Positions 1 through 9,188 are shown, counted from the first letter of the stretch. The stretch: 64,000 nucleotides of DNA from Herbiconiux sp. (GCF_004297105.1 NZ_SCVE01000002.1:50561-114560), one strand, 5' to 3'. The notes: generated by a model not told the origin, from the sequence alone. Numbers and translations: made by a program.

Positions 1-69
1 CTCCGACGACTCGGCGACTCGGCGTTCCTCCACCGATTCGGCGGGTGACGAATTCTCCACCGATGTCGG

Positions 70-951
70 GTGCCGAGCGTGCGGGTCGGCTGCACCCCGC
101 AGGCTCGACGGATGCGCCATGCCGACGATCCCCTTCTCCCCGAGTTCTCGACGCCCCGGTCGCTGGCCGAGGTCGGGCTGTCGGAACACCGAGTCGCCCA
201 ACTGGTGCGTGCCGGGTCGATCGTTCGTGTGCGTCACGGACACTATGCGCGACGGGACGCCCGAACGGACCTGGTTCGCGCGGTTCGCGTCGGCGGGCTT
301 CTGACCTCCTATCCGGCACTGAAGCAGTGGGGACTCTGGTGCCCGCCCGATGACGATCGGCTGCATGTCTCGGTGAATGCCCACGCCCGAGCCCTCCGCG
401 ATCCCGACACGGGCCGACGCCTCGGCTCGCGCTCCGACGTCGTCATCCACTGGAACAGCGCGACGTCGCTCGTGAACGCGGGAATCGTGGCGCCGGCCCG
501 AGCCATCCGCGATCTGCCGCCCGACCTCGACCCGGCCTACGCGGTTGCGGCGATCGACTCGGCGCTCCGCATCGCCGCCTGCACCCGCGACGAGATGGTG
601 AGCGCGTTCGAGGTGGATCGCCGGCTGACCCGCGCACTCCGCCAGGCCGACCCGCGCGCCGAGTCGGGTACGGAATCGGTCGCCAGGATCCGGCTCGCCG
701 CTGCGGGAATCCACCCCGAGGTGCAGGTACCGATCGGGCGGTACCGGGTCGACTTCCTCGTCGCCAAGCGGGTGGTGGTCGAGGTCGACGGCAAGGAGTT
801 CCACGACACCGAGTCCACGTTCGAGCGCGACCGCCGACGCGCCGCCGAGCTCACTCGGCGCGGCTTCCGCGTGCTCCATTTCAGCTACTCGCAGGTGCCC
901 TACGACTGGTCTGCCTGCCTCGCCGCCATCCGCGCCGCCGTCGCCCTCTGA
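70..951 (+). CDS. DUF559 / AbiEi-antitoxin-like N-terminal domain protein
   Basis: 293 residues from a GTG start; an in-frame ATG at 112 is an equally plausible start. The N-terminal half (about residues 25-60) resembles the winged-helix AbiEi-type antitoxin domain, with an arginine/histidine-rich recognition segment. The C-terminal about 100 residues are DUF559, a very-short-patch-repair-like PD-(D/E)XK nuclease fold: the segment VDFLV, then VVVEVDGKEFH, then a conserved arginine-rich helix. This family is abundant and multicopy in Microbacteriaceae and its biological role is not established; no toxin partner is visible next to it, although the window begins just upstream. It is followed at once by a strong hairpin (965-988). 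The family call is firm, the function open. Confidence 0.8.
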   Translation: MPSVRVGCTPQARRMRHADDPLLPEFSTPRSLAEVGLSEHRVAQLVRAGSIVRVRHGHYARRDARTDLVRAVRVGGLLTSYPALKQWGLWCPPDDDRLHVSVNAHARALRDPDTGRRLGSRSDVVIHWNSATSLVNAGIVAPARAIRDLPPDLDPAYAVAAIDSALRIAACTRDEMVSAFEVDRRLTRALRQADPRAESGTESVARIRLAAAGIHPEVQVPIGRYRVDFLVAKRVVVEVDGKEFHDTESTFERDRRRAAELTRRGFRVLHFSYSQVPYDWSACLAAIRAAVAL

Positions 952-964
952 AAGCGCAGTGGAC

Positions 965-988
965 ACGGTGCCGCCGTCTCGGCACCGT
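965..988 (+). terminator. Rho-independent-type hairpin after the DUF559 gene
   Basis: Perfect 9-bp stem (ACGGTGCCG / CGGCACCGT) with a 6-nt loop, 13 bases after the stop codon. There is no T tract, which is common for terminators in high-GC actinobacteria. Confidence 0.6.
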
Positions 989-1063
989 CGGAAACGACGG
1001 AACTTCTGGTTGATGACGGACAGCATCACCGTCATCTCCTTGAAGGCGCCCAGAAGTCCGTCG
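985..1063. repeat. Nested inverted repeats between DUF559 and yihY
   Basis: CCGTCG-GAAA-CGACGG (985-1000) is a tetraloop hairpin. CGACGGAACTTCTGG (995-1009) pairs with CCAGAAGTCCGTCG (1050-1063) with one bulge, and inside this lies GATGACGG / CCGTCATC (1012-1019 / 1029-1036). Several of these pairings are mutually exclusive. It lies outside any gene; function unknown. Confidence 0.55.
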
Positions 1064-1098
1064 ATTCCTGCGGGGCGCGGGGAGGCGGGAGTCGTGCC

Positions 1099-1104
1099 TA
1101 GGCT
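1099..1104 (+). promoter_or_regulatory. -10 box TAGGCT of yihY, probably leaderless
   Basis: TAGGCT ends six bases before the ATG at 1111, so transcription should begin at or within a base or two of the start codon. Confidence 0.55.
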
Positions 1105-1110
1105 TGGAGC

Positions 1111-2352
1111 ATGAGTGATGGCCGGGGTGCGCGAACGCGCGTGGATGCGAGTGACACCGCGACAACGGATGGGGGCAACTCGGCCGACCCCGCCGACAGA
1201 GCGACCACGCGGTCGTCCAGGGCCGGGCGGCCCTCGATCGAGGTGACGGAGAAGGCCGATGCACCCGCGAAGCCGCAGGGCGGCATCCAGCGGTTGATCG
1301 CGTGGGTGATGGCCCTGCGGCCGGTTCGGGTGTTCCTGCGGTTCGGGGCCAGCGGTGGCGAGATCATGGCGTCGGGCATGTCGTTCCAGGCCGTGTTCGC
1401 CGTGTTCGCCGGCATCTGGGTGGGGTTCTCGATCTTCGGCATCGTGCTCGCGTCGAACCCGCAGTTGATGGATGCCGTGGTCGCCCAGCTGAGCAATGCG
1501 ATCCCCGGCCTCATCGGCGAGGGGGGCGCGATCGACCCGGAGGCCCTCTCGCAGGCGCGCATCTTCGGCTGGACGGGCGCCATCGCCCTGGTCGGACTGG
1601 TGCTCACCGCCGTGCGCTGGCTGGCATCGACGCGCGACTCCATCCGGCGCCTGTTCAGACTCGACCCGCCCACCACGAATCCGGTCATCCTGAAGCTCAA
1701 GGACTTCGGTCTGGCTCTGGCCTTCGGCATCGCCATCGTGCTCTCGTCGGCGGTGAGCCTCATCAGCAACCAGGGTCTCGCGCTGGTGTTCGACCTGTTC
1801 GGCGTCGACACCGAGTCGCCCCTCGCGCTGGTCGCGGTCTGGCTGCTCGGCGTGCTCGTGGTCTTCCTCTTCGACAGCGTCGTGCTCGGCGTCGCCTTCC
1901 GCGTGCTGTCCGGGGTGAAGATCCCGCGCCGGCGCCTGATCGTCGGTGCGGCGATCGGCGGCGCAGCCCTGGGCGTGCTCAAGATCCTCGGCACCCAGCT
2001 GCTCGGCGGCGCCACCTCGAATCCGCTGCTGGCGTCGTTCGCGGTGATCATCGGGATCATGATCTTCCTCAACCTGGTGTGCCGCGTCATCCTCATCTCG
2101 GCCACCTGGATCGCGGTCGGCATGGACGACGCGGGCATCGACGCCCGCGCGCTCTCCCCGGAGCAGCAGGAGCAGGAGCGTCTGCAGCGGGTCGCGGATG
2201 CGCGCGACACCCTCGTGCAGGCCGAACGCGAGCGGCTGCAGAACGAGCTGGCCAGCACCCACGGTCTCGCCCGGCGTCGTGTGCGCAAGAAGCTCGAGCG
2301 GCTCGAGGAACTCGACGAGGCCCGCGCGGTGGAGCTCGCGAAGAAGCACTGA
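1111..2352 (+). CDS. YihY/virulence factor BrkB family membrane protein
   Basis: 413 residues. A charged, disordered N-terminus (about 1-60) is followed by about six hydrophobic segments between residues 85 and 330 in the pattern of the YihY/BrkB family, including the early MSFQAVFAVFAGIWVGFSI stretch. The last 65 residues are a strongly charged helix (QEQERLQ, RVRKKLERLEELDEARAVEL), probably a cytoplasmic coiled coil. The family was once annotated as ribonuclease BN, which was wrong; its substrate is unknown. The gene stands alone with its own leaderless promoter and is followed 55 bp later by xth. The family assignment is confident. Confidence 0.85.
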   Translation: MSDGRGARTRVDASDTATTDGGNSADPADRATTRSSRAGRPSIEVTEKADAPAKPQGGIQRLIAWVMALRPVRVFLRFGASGGEIMASGMSFQAVFAVFAGIWVGFSIFGIVLASNPQLMDAVVAQLSNAIPGLIGEGGAIDPEALSQARIFGWTGAIALVGLVLTAVRWLASTRDSIRRLFRLDPPTTNPVILKLKDFGLALAFGIAIVLSSAVSLISNQGLALVFDLFGVDTESPLALVAVWLLGVLVVFLFDSVVLGVAFRVLSGVKIPRRRLIVGAAIGGAALGVLKILGTQLLGGATSNPLLASFAVIIGIMIFLNLVCRVILISATWIAVGMDDAGIDARALSPEQQEQERLQRVADARDTLVQAERERLQNELASTHGLARRRVRKKLERLEELDEARAVELAKKH

Positions 2353-2395
2353 GCGCCGCATCCACCGCAGACGAAACGCCGTCGGTGGCGGCCAG

Positions 2396-2401
2396 TACAG
2401 T
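2396..2401 (+). promoter_or_regulatory. -10 box TACAGT of xth, probably leaderless
   Basis: TACAGT is followed by six bases and then ATG at 2408, the same geometry as the yihY promoter. This supports the downstream start over the longer open frame beginning at 2198. Confidence 0.5.
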
Positions 2402-2407
2402 AGAACC

Positions 2408-3244
2408 ATGCCCCGCAAGCCCCTCAGAATCGCCTCGGTCAACGTCAACGGCATCCGCGCCGCCTTCCGCAACGGCATGGGCGAGTGGCTCGATGGCCGG
2501 GGTGTCGACATCCTCGCTCTGCAAGAGGTGCGCGCCCAGACGGAGGACATCGAGAACCTCGTCGACGACGGCTGGAACATCCTGCACGACCCCGCCACCG
2601 CCAAGGGCCGCGCGGGTGTGGCGCTGCTCAGCCGCGACAAGGCCAAGATCCACCGCGTCACCTTCGGCCCCGACGACTTCGACAGCGCGGGTCGCTGGCT
2701 CGAGGCCGACTACGAGTGGGGCGACAAAGTCGTCACGGTGGTCTCCACCTACGTGCACTCCGGCGAAGACGGCACGCCCAAGCAGGTGGAGAAGTACAAG
2801 TTCCTCGACGCGATGGAGCAGCACCTGCCCGCCCTCCGCGAACACAACCCGCTCGCCGTCGTGGTGGGCGACCTGAACGTGGGCCACCGAAAGATCGACA
2901 TCCGCAACTGGCGCGGCAACCAGAAGAAGGCAGGCTTCCTGCCCACCGAGCGCGCGTACTTCGACCGCTTCGTGGGCGCCGAAGACGACCCCGGGTACAA
3001 CGCCGGCGCGGGTCTCGGCTGGGTCGACCTGCACCGCCGTTTCGAGGGCGAGGTCGAAGGCCCCTACACCTGGTGGTCGCAGCGTGGCCACGCCTTCGAC
3101 AACGACACCGGATGGCGCATCGACTACCAGCTGGCCACGCCCGAGCTCGCCGCATCCGCCGTCAGCTACACCATCGACCGTGCGGCCAGCCATGACGCGC
3201 GCTGGAGCGATCACGCGCCGGTCGTGGTCGACTACTCCCTCTGA
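2408..3244 (+). CDS. xth: Exodeoxyribonuclease III
   Basis: 278 residues, the usual length of the ExoIII/AP endonuclease family. It cleaves DNA 5' to abasic sites and removes 3' blocking groups in base excision repair. Family landmarks are all present: the N-terminal SVNVNGIRAAF, the metal-binding Glu in LALQEVRA (E40), the GDLNVGH catalytic loop, the DNTGWRIDYQ-type segment, and the terminal SDHAPVVVDY holding the catalytic Asp-His pair. The ATG at 2408 was chosen over the earlier frame opening because homologues begin with KPLRIASVN-like sequence and because of the leaderless promoter immediately before it. Confidence 0.93.
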   Translation: MPRKPLRIASVNVNGIRAAFRNGMGEWLDGRGVDILALQEVRAQTEDIENLVDDGWNILHDPATAKGRAGVALLSRDKAKIHRVTFGPDDFDSAGRWLEADYEWGDKVVTVVSTYVHSGEDGTPKQVEKYKFLDAMEQHLPALREHNPLAVVVGDLNVGHRKIDIRNWRGNQKKAGFLPTERAYFDRFVGAEDDPGYNAGAGLGWVDLHRRFEGEVEGPYTWWSQRGHAFDNDTGWRIDYQLATPELAASAVSYTIDRAASHDARWSDHAPVVVDYSL

Positions 3245-3308
3245 ATTCATTGCTACGCCGCCGCTGCTGCGGCGCAGCGTTCCTCCCGAACCGTGAAAAG
3301 ACGAACCC

Positions 3309-4322
3309 ATGACTGAAACCAAACCGCGCCTGCTCTCCGGCATGCAGCCCTCGGCCGAGTCGCTGCACCTCGGCAACTACATCGGTGCCCTGCTCAGCTG
3401 GAAGGCCCTGCAGGAGACTCACGACGCGTTCTTCTTCCTCGCCGATCTGCACGCCATCACCGTGCCGCAAGACCCGGCCGAGCTGCGCGCCAACACCCGT
3501 CGCACGATGGCCCAGTACATCGCCGCCGGCATCGATCCGTCGAAGTCCACGCTGTTCGTGCAGTCGCACGTTCCGGCGCACGCCGAGCTCGCCTGGATCC
3601 TGAACACCCTCACCGGTTTCGGCGAGGCCGCCCGCATGACCCAGTTCAAAGACAAGGCGGCGAAACAGGGGCAGGATGCGGCATCCGTCGGCCTGTTCAC
3701 CTACCCCATCCTGCAGGCGGGCGACATCCTGCTCTACCAGGCCGTCGATGTGCCCGTGGGCGAAGACCAGCGTCAGCACATCGAGCTCACGCGCGACCTC
3801 GCCGCCCGCTTCAACTCGCGGTTCGGCGACACCTTCACGGTGCCGAAGCCGTACATCCTGAAGGACACCGCCAAGATCTACGATCTGCAGAACCCGACCT
3901 CGAAGATGTCGAAGTCGGCCGAGTCGGCCTCGGGCGTGGTGTGGCTGCTCGATGAGCCGAAGGTCACCGAGAAGAAGATCATGCGGGCCGTCACCGACAC
4001 CGACGGCGAGGTGCGCTTCGATCGCGACACCAAGCCGGGGCTCGCCAACCTGCTCACGATCTTCGCCATTCTCGCGAACCGCTCGGTCGACTCCGTGGTG
4101 GAGGAGTTCGCGGGCGGCGGGTACGGCACGTTCAAGAAGGCGCTGGCCGAGGTCGTGGTGGGCACGGTGGCACCGATCCGCGAACGCACCCTCGAGCTGC
4201 TCGACGACCCGGCCGAGCTCGACCGCATCCTCGCCGTGAACGCCGACCGCGCCGCCGTCGTGGCCGAGGCCACGCTCGCGCAGGTCTACGACCGCGTCGG
4301 TCTCCTCCCGCGCCGCCGCTGA
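3309..4322 (+). CDS. trpS: Tryptophan--tRNA ligase
   Basis: 337 residues, class I aminoacyl-tRNA synthetase that charges tRNA-Trp. The HIGH-equivalent HLGNY is at residues 20-24 and the KMSKS loop at about 199-203; between them lies [17 protein letters not shown], typical of bacterial TrpRS. It starts 64 bp after xth; that gap holds a GC-rich hairpin but nothing resembling a T-box or trp leader. The only recognisable shared role of the neighbours is housekeeping. It contains five internal methionines, a useful ordinary control for the methionine-free proteins later in the window. Confidence 0.97.
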   Translation: MTETKPRLLSGMQPSAESLHLGNYIGALLSWKALQETHDAFFFLADLHAITVPQDPAELRANTRRTMAQYIAAGIDPSKSTLFVQSHVPAHAELAWILNTLTGFGEAARMTQFKDKAAKQGQDAASVGLFTYPILQAGDILLYQAVDVPVGEDQRQHIELTRDLAARFNSRFGDTFTVPKPYILKDTAKIYDLQNPTSKMSKSAESASGVVWLLDEPKVTEKKIMRAVTDTDGEVRFDRDTKPGLANLLTIFAILANRSVDSVVEEFAGGGYGTFKKALAEVVVGTVAPIRERTLELLDDPAELDRILAVNADRAAVVAEATLAQVYDRVGLLPRRR

Positions 4323-4344
4323 GGGGCGCCACGGCCCGGGGAGA

Positions 4345-4384
4345 CGACGGACTTTCCCGCCCGAGACGGCGTGCCAGTCCGTCG
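4345..4384. terminator. Inverted repeat between convergent trpS and FUSC genes
   Basis: CGACGGACT (4345-4353) pairs with AGTCCGTCG (4376-4384) across a 22-nt loop. The position between two convergent genes suggests a bidirectional terminator; the CGACGGA core also occurs in the inverted repeat at 995-1063. Confidence 0.45.
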
Positions 4385-4432
4385 ACTGCCGGACACGCGC
4401 TGGATCTCCGTCGACCCCGCGCACGGGATGCG

Positions 4433-5626
4433 TCAGTGCGGGCCGTCGACGTCGGTCGCGCCCACGATCTCCTCGCGCACCCGGCGCAGGTCTTCGAGCA
4501 GCGAGCCGATGAGGATCCAGTGCGCCGGGTCGGGCACGATCGCCTGGATCGGCGCCGTCAGCGCCGGGCCGTCCCCCGCGAGACCGCCGTCGACCGTGAG
4601 CGTGTCCTCCTCTGCCAGTCGCGCGGATTCCGCCGCCGACAGCCCGGCGTGATCCATCACGAGCCGCAGATCGTGGGCCGCCCGGCGCAGCTCTTCGGCG
4701 ATGGCGCGCGCAGTCGGCTCCTCGTGCAGTGTCTCGTCGAAGTGGTCGTTCACCGCCCGAGCCATGCCGAGCACGCGCGTCACCACGATTCCGAGCCGCG
4801 CCTGCAATGCGATGTCGGACGTGAGCCGCTCGCGGTGCCCCGAGCGGCGCGGGTTGAACCGCAGACTGTCTTCGGCCGCGTCCAGAGCCTTCTGGGCCTT
4901 CGCCTGCATGGGCCGGAGCAGGCGGGCCTCGACCAGGAGAGTGGTGCGGAAGGCGTCGTCCGTCGGTGCGGAGAGAGCGACCGCGAGCCCGTCCATCGTT
5001 CCGGCCAGCTCACGACCGAGCGCGGTCACGGCGTCGTGGGCCGGTTGCAGGGCGACGGGCGGAACGATCAGCCAGTTGATGAACACCCCGATGGCTGCGC
5101 CGATGATCGTCTCCAGGATGCGGGCAGCCGCATAACCGGGCGTCTGCGCCCCGATCGACAGCACCAGCATGGCGCTGATCGGGATCTGCACCGTCGATGA
5201 CTGGGGAAACCGCAGCGCCCAGCCGAGCAGCAACGAGACGACGATCGCGGCCAGGATGAGCCAGCTCGGTGCTCCGAACACGAGCGCCGCGAGGTACGCC
5301 ACCACGACGCCCATGATCACGCCGATCGACCGCTCGATGGCGCGGCTGAACGACTGGTTCACACTCGGCTGCACCACGATGATGGCGGCGATCGCCCCGA
5401 AGACGGGGATCTGGCCGGGTGCGATGAGCGAGCAGATCAACCAGGCCAGAACAGCGGATGCCGCCGTCTTCAGCACCTGCAGCAGCGAGGTGCGCGTCGA
5501 GATCTGGAAGGCGCGCGCGGGCGCGAGCGAGGCCCGGGCGGCAGCGGACCACCGGCCGGAACCCCGGGAGCGGGAACGATCGCCGTCGCCTCGACGGCGG
5601 GTGCCGTCATCCGGATGCGCGCTCAT
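4433..5626 (-). CDS. FUSC-family (aromatic acid exporter-like) membrane protein
   Basis: 397 residues from the ATG at 5626; the longer upstream frame has no family similarity. A polar N-terminus is followed by about six membrane segments (residues about 45-185) containing the FUSC landmark PVFGAIAAIIVVQPSVNQSFSRAIERSIGVIMGV, here cited only by its key residues P, QPS and R-IG. The rest is a cytoplasmic helical domain. The family includes AaeB and YccS efflux-type proteins; the substrate is unknown. It is followed closely by gtrA upstream on the same strand but the two need not be functionally linked. Confidence 0.8.
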   Translation of the reverse strand: MSAHPDDGTRRRGDGDRSRSRGSGRWSAAARASLAPARAFQISTRTSLLQVLKTAASAVLAWLICSLIAPGQIPVFGAIAAIIVVQPSVNQSFSRAIERSIGVIMGVVVAYLAALVFGAPSWLILAAIVVSLLLGWALRFPQSSTVQIPISAMLVLSIGAQTPGYAAARILETIIGAAIGVFINWLIVPPVALQPAHDAVTALGRELAGTMDGLAVALSAPTDDAFRTTLLVEARLLRPMQAKAQKALDAAEDSLRFNPRRSGHRERLTSDIALQARLGIVVTRVLGMARAVNDHFDETLHEEPTARAIAEELRRAAHDLRLVMDHAGLSAAESARLAEEDTLTVDGGLAGDGPALTAPIQAIVPDPAHWILIGSLLEDLRRVREEIVGATDVDGPH

Positions 5627-5660
5627 GCCTCCAGGGTAATGCGAGGCGTGTGGCGCGGCC

Positions 5661-6173
5661 TCAGAGGGCCGGAGACTTGCCCGCGGCGTCGACTCGCGGG
5701 TTCGTGGCCGGCGCGCGCACGCGGTGCTCACTGAACACCCACACCCGGTAGAGCACGAAGCGGAACACGGCACCGAGCGCGAGGCCGATGACGTTGCTCG
5801 AGATGTTGTCGGCGAGCAGCGAGGTGTAGCCGAGCACGTAGTGCGAGAACCAGAGGCACGCCAGGCCGATGCCCATGCCCACGATGCTCACCGCGAAGAA
5901 CTCGATGCTCTCGCGCAGCATGTCGGCGCGGCGGCGGTCACGGAACGTCCAGTACCGGTTGCCCAGCCAGTTCACGAGAATCGCCAGAGCGGTGGAGATC
6001 AACTTGGCCATGATCGGACCCTGGTGCATGACCGCAGGGTCCATGATGGTGGTGCGCAGGAGGTTGAAGACACCGACGTCGACGACGAAGCCGACGCCTC
6101 CGACGAGACCGAATCGAATGAATTCCGTCGCGAGAATACGAAGGCGCGAGGGCGCGGCGGGGGTACTGCTCAT
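5661..6173 (-). CDS. GtrA family protein
   Basis: 170 residues with four hydrophobic segments, and the GtrA landmarks FIRFGLVGGVGFVVDVGVF near the N-terminus and NWLGNRYWTFRDRR in the second half. GtrA-type proteins are proposed flippases or membrane partners for polyprenyl-linked sugars. The divergently transcribed neighbour at 6329 is a polyprenol-phosphate mannosyltransferase, and the two share a 155-bp promoter region, so a joint role in lipid-linked mannose or cell-wall glycan formation is likely. The family is certain, the exact substrate inferred. Confidence 0.85.
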   Translation of the reverse strand: MSSTPAAPSRLRILATEFIRFGLVGGVGFVVDVGVFNLLRTTIMDPAVMHQGPIMAKLISTALAILVNWLGNRYWTFRDRRRADMLRESIEFFAVSIVGMGIGLACLWFSHYVLGYTSLLADNISSNVIGLALGAVFRFVLYRVWVFSEHRVRAPATNPRVDAAGKSPAL

Positions 6174-6328
6174 GTATGGGCTACCGTTTCTGACGTGCGA
6201 AACTGAGAAGACTGTCTTTTCGTATCTTCCAGGTCAATGCTGAGCGTAACTGGGGAGAATGGACAGAAACCGTGGATACGCTGTCCAGCGGCGACTGAGG
6301 TTGTCGCCGGTGACTGAATGAGGAACGT

Positions 6329-7090
6329 GTGACGAAAACTGTCGTGGTGATACCGACCTACAACGAGATCGGCTCGATTGCCAGCGTGATCGACCGCATC
6401 CTCGCCACCGACGAAAGCGCGAATGTGCTGATCGTCGATGACAACTCTCCTGATGGTACCGGAGACCTCGTCGATCAGCTCGCAAGCGACGATTCGCGCA
6501 TCCACATCCTCCACCGTACCGAGAAGAACGGGCTCGGCGCCGCCTACGGGGCGGGCTTCCGCTGGGCACTCGAGCGCGACTATGATTTCGTGGTCGAAAT
6601 GGACGCCGACGGCTCGCATCAGCCGGAGGAGCTTCCCCGGCTGCAGGCTCTGCTGGCCGACGGCGCCGACATGGCCATCGGCACCCGCTGGATTCCGGGC
6701 GGAGTCATCAAGAACTGGCCGGCCTATCGCAAGCTGATCTCCCGGTCGGGCACGCTGTACGCCCGCATCCTGTTGCAGTCGAAGCTGCACGACCTCACGA
6801 GCGGCTACCGCGGTTTCCGCGCCGACTCCCTGCGCAGCGTCGACCTCTCCTCGGTGAACTCGCAGGGCTACTGCTTCCAGATCGAGATGGCCTGGCTCTT
6901 CGAACGCTCCGGCGCGAAGATGGGCGAATTCCCGATCACCTTCATCGAGCGCGAAGAGGGTGTGTCGAAGATGTCGACCGGGATCGTGGTCGAGGCTCTG
7001 GCGAAGGTCACCGTCTGGGGCCTGTCGAGCATCGTCGGCCGTGCGCCCGAGCGACTCGCCCTGCCGTCGGCCGGCGCCGAGGCCCGCTGA
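6329..7090 (+). CDS. Polyprenol monophosphomannose synthase (GT2 family)
   Basis: 253 residues from a GTG start, the size of a stand-alone dolichol/polyprenol-phosphate mannosyltransferase. It transfers mannose from GDP-mannose to a polyprenyl phosphate at the inner face of the membrane. Visible motifs are VVIPTYNEIGSI at the N-terminus (nucleotide binding), VDDNSPDGTG, the metal-binding EMDADGSHQPEELP, and FIEREEGVSKMS near the end, as in actinobacterial Ppm1 catalytic domains. There is no C-terminal membrane domain; the divergent GtrA protein may supply membrane contact. Confidence 0.9.
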   Translation: MTKTVVVIPTYNEIGSIASVIDRILATDESANVLIVDDNSPDGTGDLVDQLASDDSRIHILHRTEKNGLGAAYGAGFRWALERDYDFVVEMDADGSHQPEELPRLQALLADGADMAIGTRWIPGGVIKNWPAYRKLISRSGTLYARILLQSKLHDLTSGYRGFRADSLRSVDLSSVNSQGYCFQIEMAWLFERSGAKMGEFPITFIEREEGVSKMSTGIVVEALAKVTVWGLSSIVGRAPERLALPSAGAEAR

Positions 7091-7152
7091 CCGCGAAGTC
7101 GACCGCGAGGTCACGTCGCGTAAGGAATATCACCACGCCCAGGGCGTTGAGG

Positions 7153-7158
7153 TATAAC
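7153..7158 (+). promoter_or_regulatory. -10 box TATAAC of the rib operon
   Basis: An A/T-rich stretch, TATAACTAGATAGAAGAA, lies directly before the FMN riboswitch and stands out from its GC-rich surroundings. Transcription would begin near 7165, placing the whole aptamer in the leader. Confidence 0.5.
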
Positions 7159-7173
7159 TAGATAGAAGAAACG

Positions 7174-7323
7174 TGCTCCGGGGTCAGTGAGATTCTGAAC
7201 CGGCGGTGACAGTCCGCGACCCGAGGGTGAGCTGCTCGCAGCGAATCCGAGGTTGAACCGGTGGAATTCCGGTACCGACGGTAATGGCGATGTCGTTCTG
7301 CGACACCTCCTCAGTCCGGATGG
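7174..7323 (+). promoter_or_regulatory. FMN riboswitch (RFN element)
   Basis: The RFN core elements are present in order: CTCCGGGGTCAGTG with a P1 strand, ACCGGCGGTGACAGTCCGCGACCC, GAACCGGTGGAATTCCGGTACCGACGGT, and the closing AGTCCGGATGGAAGG, whose CCGGA pairs with TCCGG at the 5' end. FMN binding should shut down the rib genes. After the aptamer a CGCCTC/GAGGCG hairpin (7342-7356) and about 55 more bases precede ribD; there is no T tract, so control may act on translation or through Rho. Confidence 0.93.
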
Positions 7324-7412
7324 AAGGATGCACGGATGGGCCGCCTCGTCGAGGCGCGCGCATCGGCGTTCCTTGAGCGCATCCCCGGAGACCGTCGGAA
7401 GACGAGGACCGG

Positions 7413-8480
7413 ATGAACGCAGTGACGACCGCGGTGGCCACCACCGAGCGCGCCGCGATGCACCGCGCCCTCGAGCTGGCCCTGAACGGCCCGCGGCACG
7501 GCGTGAACCCCCAGGTGGGCTGCGTCATCCTCTCCGCCGACGGCGAGGTGCTCGCGGAGGGCTGGCACGCCGGCGCCGGCACGCCGCACGCCGAGGTGGT
7601 GGCGCTCAGCGCCCTGGCCGATCCCTCGCTCGCCCACGGCGCGACCGCGGTCGTCACGCTCGAGCCGTGCAACCACCAGGGTCGCACGGGCCCGTGCAGC
7701 GAAGCGCTCATCTCGGCCGGCATCGCCCGCGTCGTCTACGCCGTCGCCGACCCCGGTCACCGGTCGTCGGGTGGCGGCGAGCGGATGCGTGCGGCCGGCC
7801 TCTCGGTCGAGCAGGGCCTGCTCGGCACCGAGGCGGAGGAGGCGATCCGCCCCTGGCTCACCGCCGTGCGACTCGGCCGCCCGTTCGTGACCGTGAAGTG
7901 GGCGTCGAGCCTCGACGGCCGCGCCGCCGCCGCCGACGGCACGAGCCAGTGGATCACCGGCCCCTCCGCCCGCGACGACGTGCACCGCCGCCGCGCGGAG
8001 GCCGACGTGATCGTGGTGGGCACGGGCACGATGCTCGCAGACGACCCGTCGCTCACGGCGCGGGACGCCGATGGCGGGCTGCGTGCCCACCAGCCCCGCC
8101 CCGTCGTGATCGGAACCCGCGAGGTTCCCGCCGGTGCACAGCTGCACGCGCATCCGTCGGCCCTGCGCCGCATCGAGGGCCACGATCTCGGGGCCGCCCT
8201 GGCCGAGCTGTACGACGACGAGGTGCGCTCGGTGTTCGTCGAGGGCGGGCCGACCCTGGCCAGCGCGTTCCTCGCGGCGGGGCTCGTCGACGAGGTGCTC
8301 GTCTACCTGGCCCCCACTCTGATCGGCGGACCGCGCACCGCACTGACCGACCTCGGTGTGGGCACGATCGGCGAGCAGATCGCGCTCACTCTCACGAGCG
8401 TGACGCGGCTCGGCGACGACCTGGCGATCGTCGCGCGACCGACCGCATCCGCCCCCACGACCCCCTCCCCGAAGGAGTAA
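7413..8480 (+). CDS. ribD: Bifunctional pyrimidine deaminase/reductase RibD
   Basis: 355 residues, full length. It carries out the deamination and side-chain reduction steps from the GTP cyclohydrolase II product to 5-amino-6-ribitylamino-uracil phosphate. The deaminase domain (about 1-145) has the zinc site HAE at 59-61 and PCNHQGRTGPC at 85-95; the reductase domain (about 150-350) starts with PFVTVKWASSLDGR and includes FVEGGPTLASAF. It is the first gene of ribD-ribE-ribBA-ribH, with a 3-bp gap to ribE, and is controlled by the FMN riboswitch 90 bp upstream. Confidence 0.96.
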   Translation: MNAVTTAVATTERAAMHRALELALNGPRHGVNPQVGCVILSADGEVLAEGWHAGAGTPHAEVVALSALADPSLAHGATAVVTLEPCNHQGRTGPCSEALISAGIARVVYAVADPGHRSSGGGERMRAAGLSVEQGLLGTEAEEAIRPWLTAVRLGRPFVTVKWASSLDGRAAAADGTSQWITGPSARDDVHRRRAEADVIVVGTGTMLADDPSLTARDADGGLRAHQPRPVVIGTREVPAGAQLHAHPSALRRIEGHDLGAALAELYDDEVRSVFVEGGPTLASAFLAAGLVDEVLVYLAPTLIGGPRTALTDLGVGTIGEQIALTLTSVTRLGDDLAIVARPTASAPTTPSPKE

Positions 8481-8483
8481 CCG

Positions 8484-9188
8484 ATGTTCACCGGAATCAT
8501 CGAAGAGCTGGGCGAGGTGCTCGCTCTCGAGCAGACCGCCGACGCCGCCGTCATCACCGTGCGGGCGCCCCTCGCGGTGAGCGATGCGCACCACGGCGAC
8601 AGCATCTCGGTCTCGGGGGTGTGCCTCACCGTCATCGCCCAGACCGACGACACTTTCACGGCCGACGTGATGGCGCAGACCCTCAGCATGTCGACTATCG
8701 GGGGCCTCGCCGCCGGCGATCGGGTGAACCTCGAGCGCGCCGCCCGCGTGGGCGACCGCCTCGGTGGCCACATCGTGCAGGGGCATGTCGACGGCACCGC
8801 GACAGTCGTGAGCGTCACCCCGGGCGAGGCCTGGAGCGTGCTCCGGTTCTCGCTTCCCGACGACCTGGCCCCGCTCGTGGTCGACAAGGGCTCGATCTCG
8901 GTCTCGGGCGTCTCGCTCACGGTGTCCGCGGTCGGCCGTGACGCGGCAGGCGGGGGTGCCACCGCCGGTGGCCACTGGTTCGAGGTCTCGCTCATCCCGG
9001 AGACGCTCGCCGCCACCACCCTCGGCGCGCTCGTGCCCGGTGACCGCGTGAACCTCGAGACCGATGTCCTCGCCCGGCACGTCGAACGCCTCGTCTCCTT
9101 CGGCCTCGCGCCGAGCGCCGGGCCCTCCCCCCGCAGCACCCCCGCATCCGGGCCGGATGCCCTCACCTCCCCCGGAGGCAACTCATGA
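8484..9188 (+). CDS. ribE: Riboflavin synthase, alpha chain
   Basis: 234 residues. It dismutates two 6,7-dimethyl-8-ribityllumazine molecules to riboflavin. Two lumazine-binding repeats are visible: MFTGIIEELGEV, VSGVCLTV and GGHIVQGHVDG in the first, and a matching VSGVSLTV in the second. The C-terminus has about 25 extra proline/serine-rich residues beyond the family core, apparently disordered. The stop overlaps the ribBA start by 4 bp (ATGA), indicating translational coupling. Confidence 0.95.
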   Translation: MFTGIIEELGEVLALEQTADAAVITVRAPLAVSDAHHGDSISVSGVCLTVIAQTDDTFTADVMAQTLSMSTIGGLAAGDRVNLERAARVGDRLGGHIVQGHVDGTATVVSVTPGEAWSVLRFSLPDDLAPLVVDKGSISVSGVSLTVSAVGRDAAGGGATAGGHWFEVSLIPETLAATTLGALVPGDRVNLETDVLARHVERLVSFGLAPSAGPSPRSTPASGPDALTSPGGNS

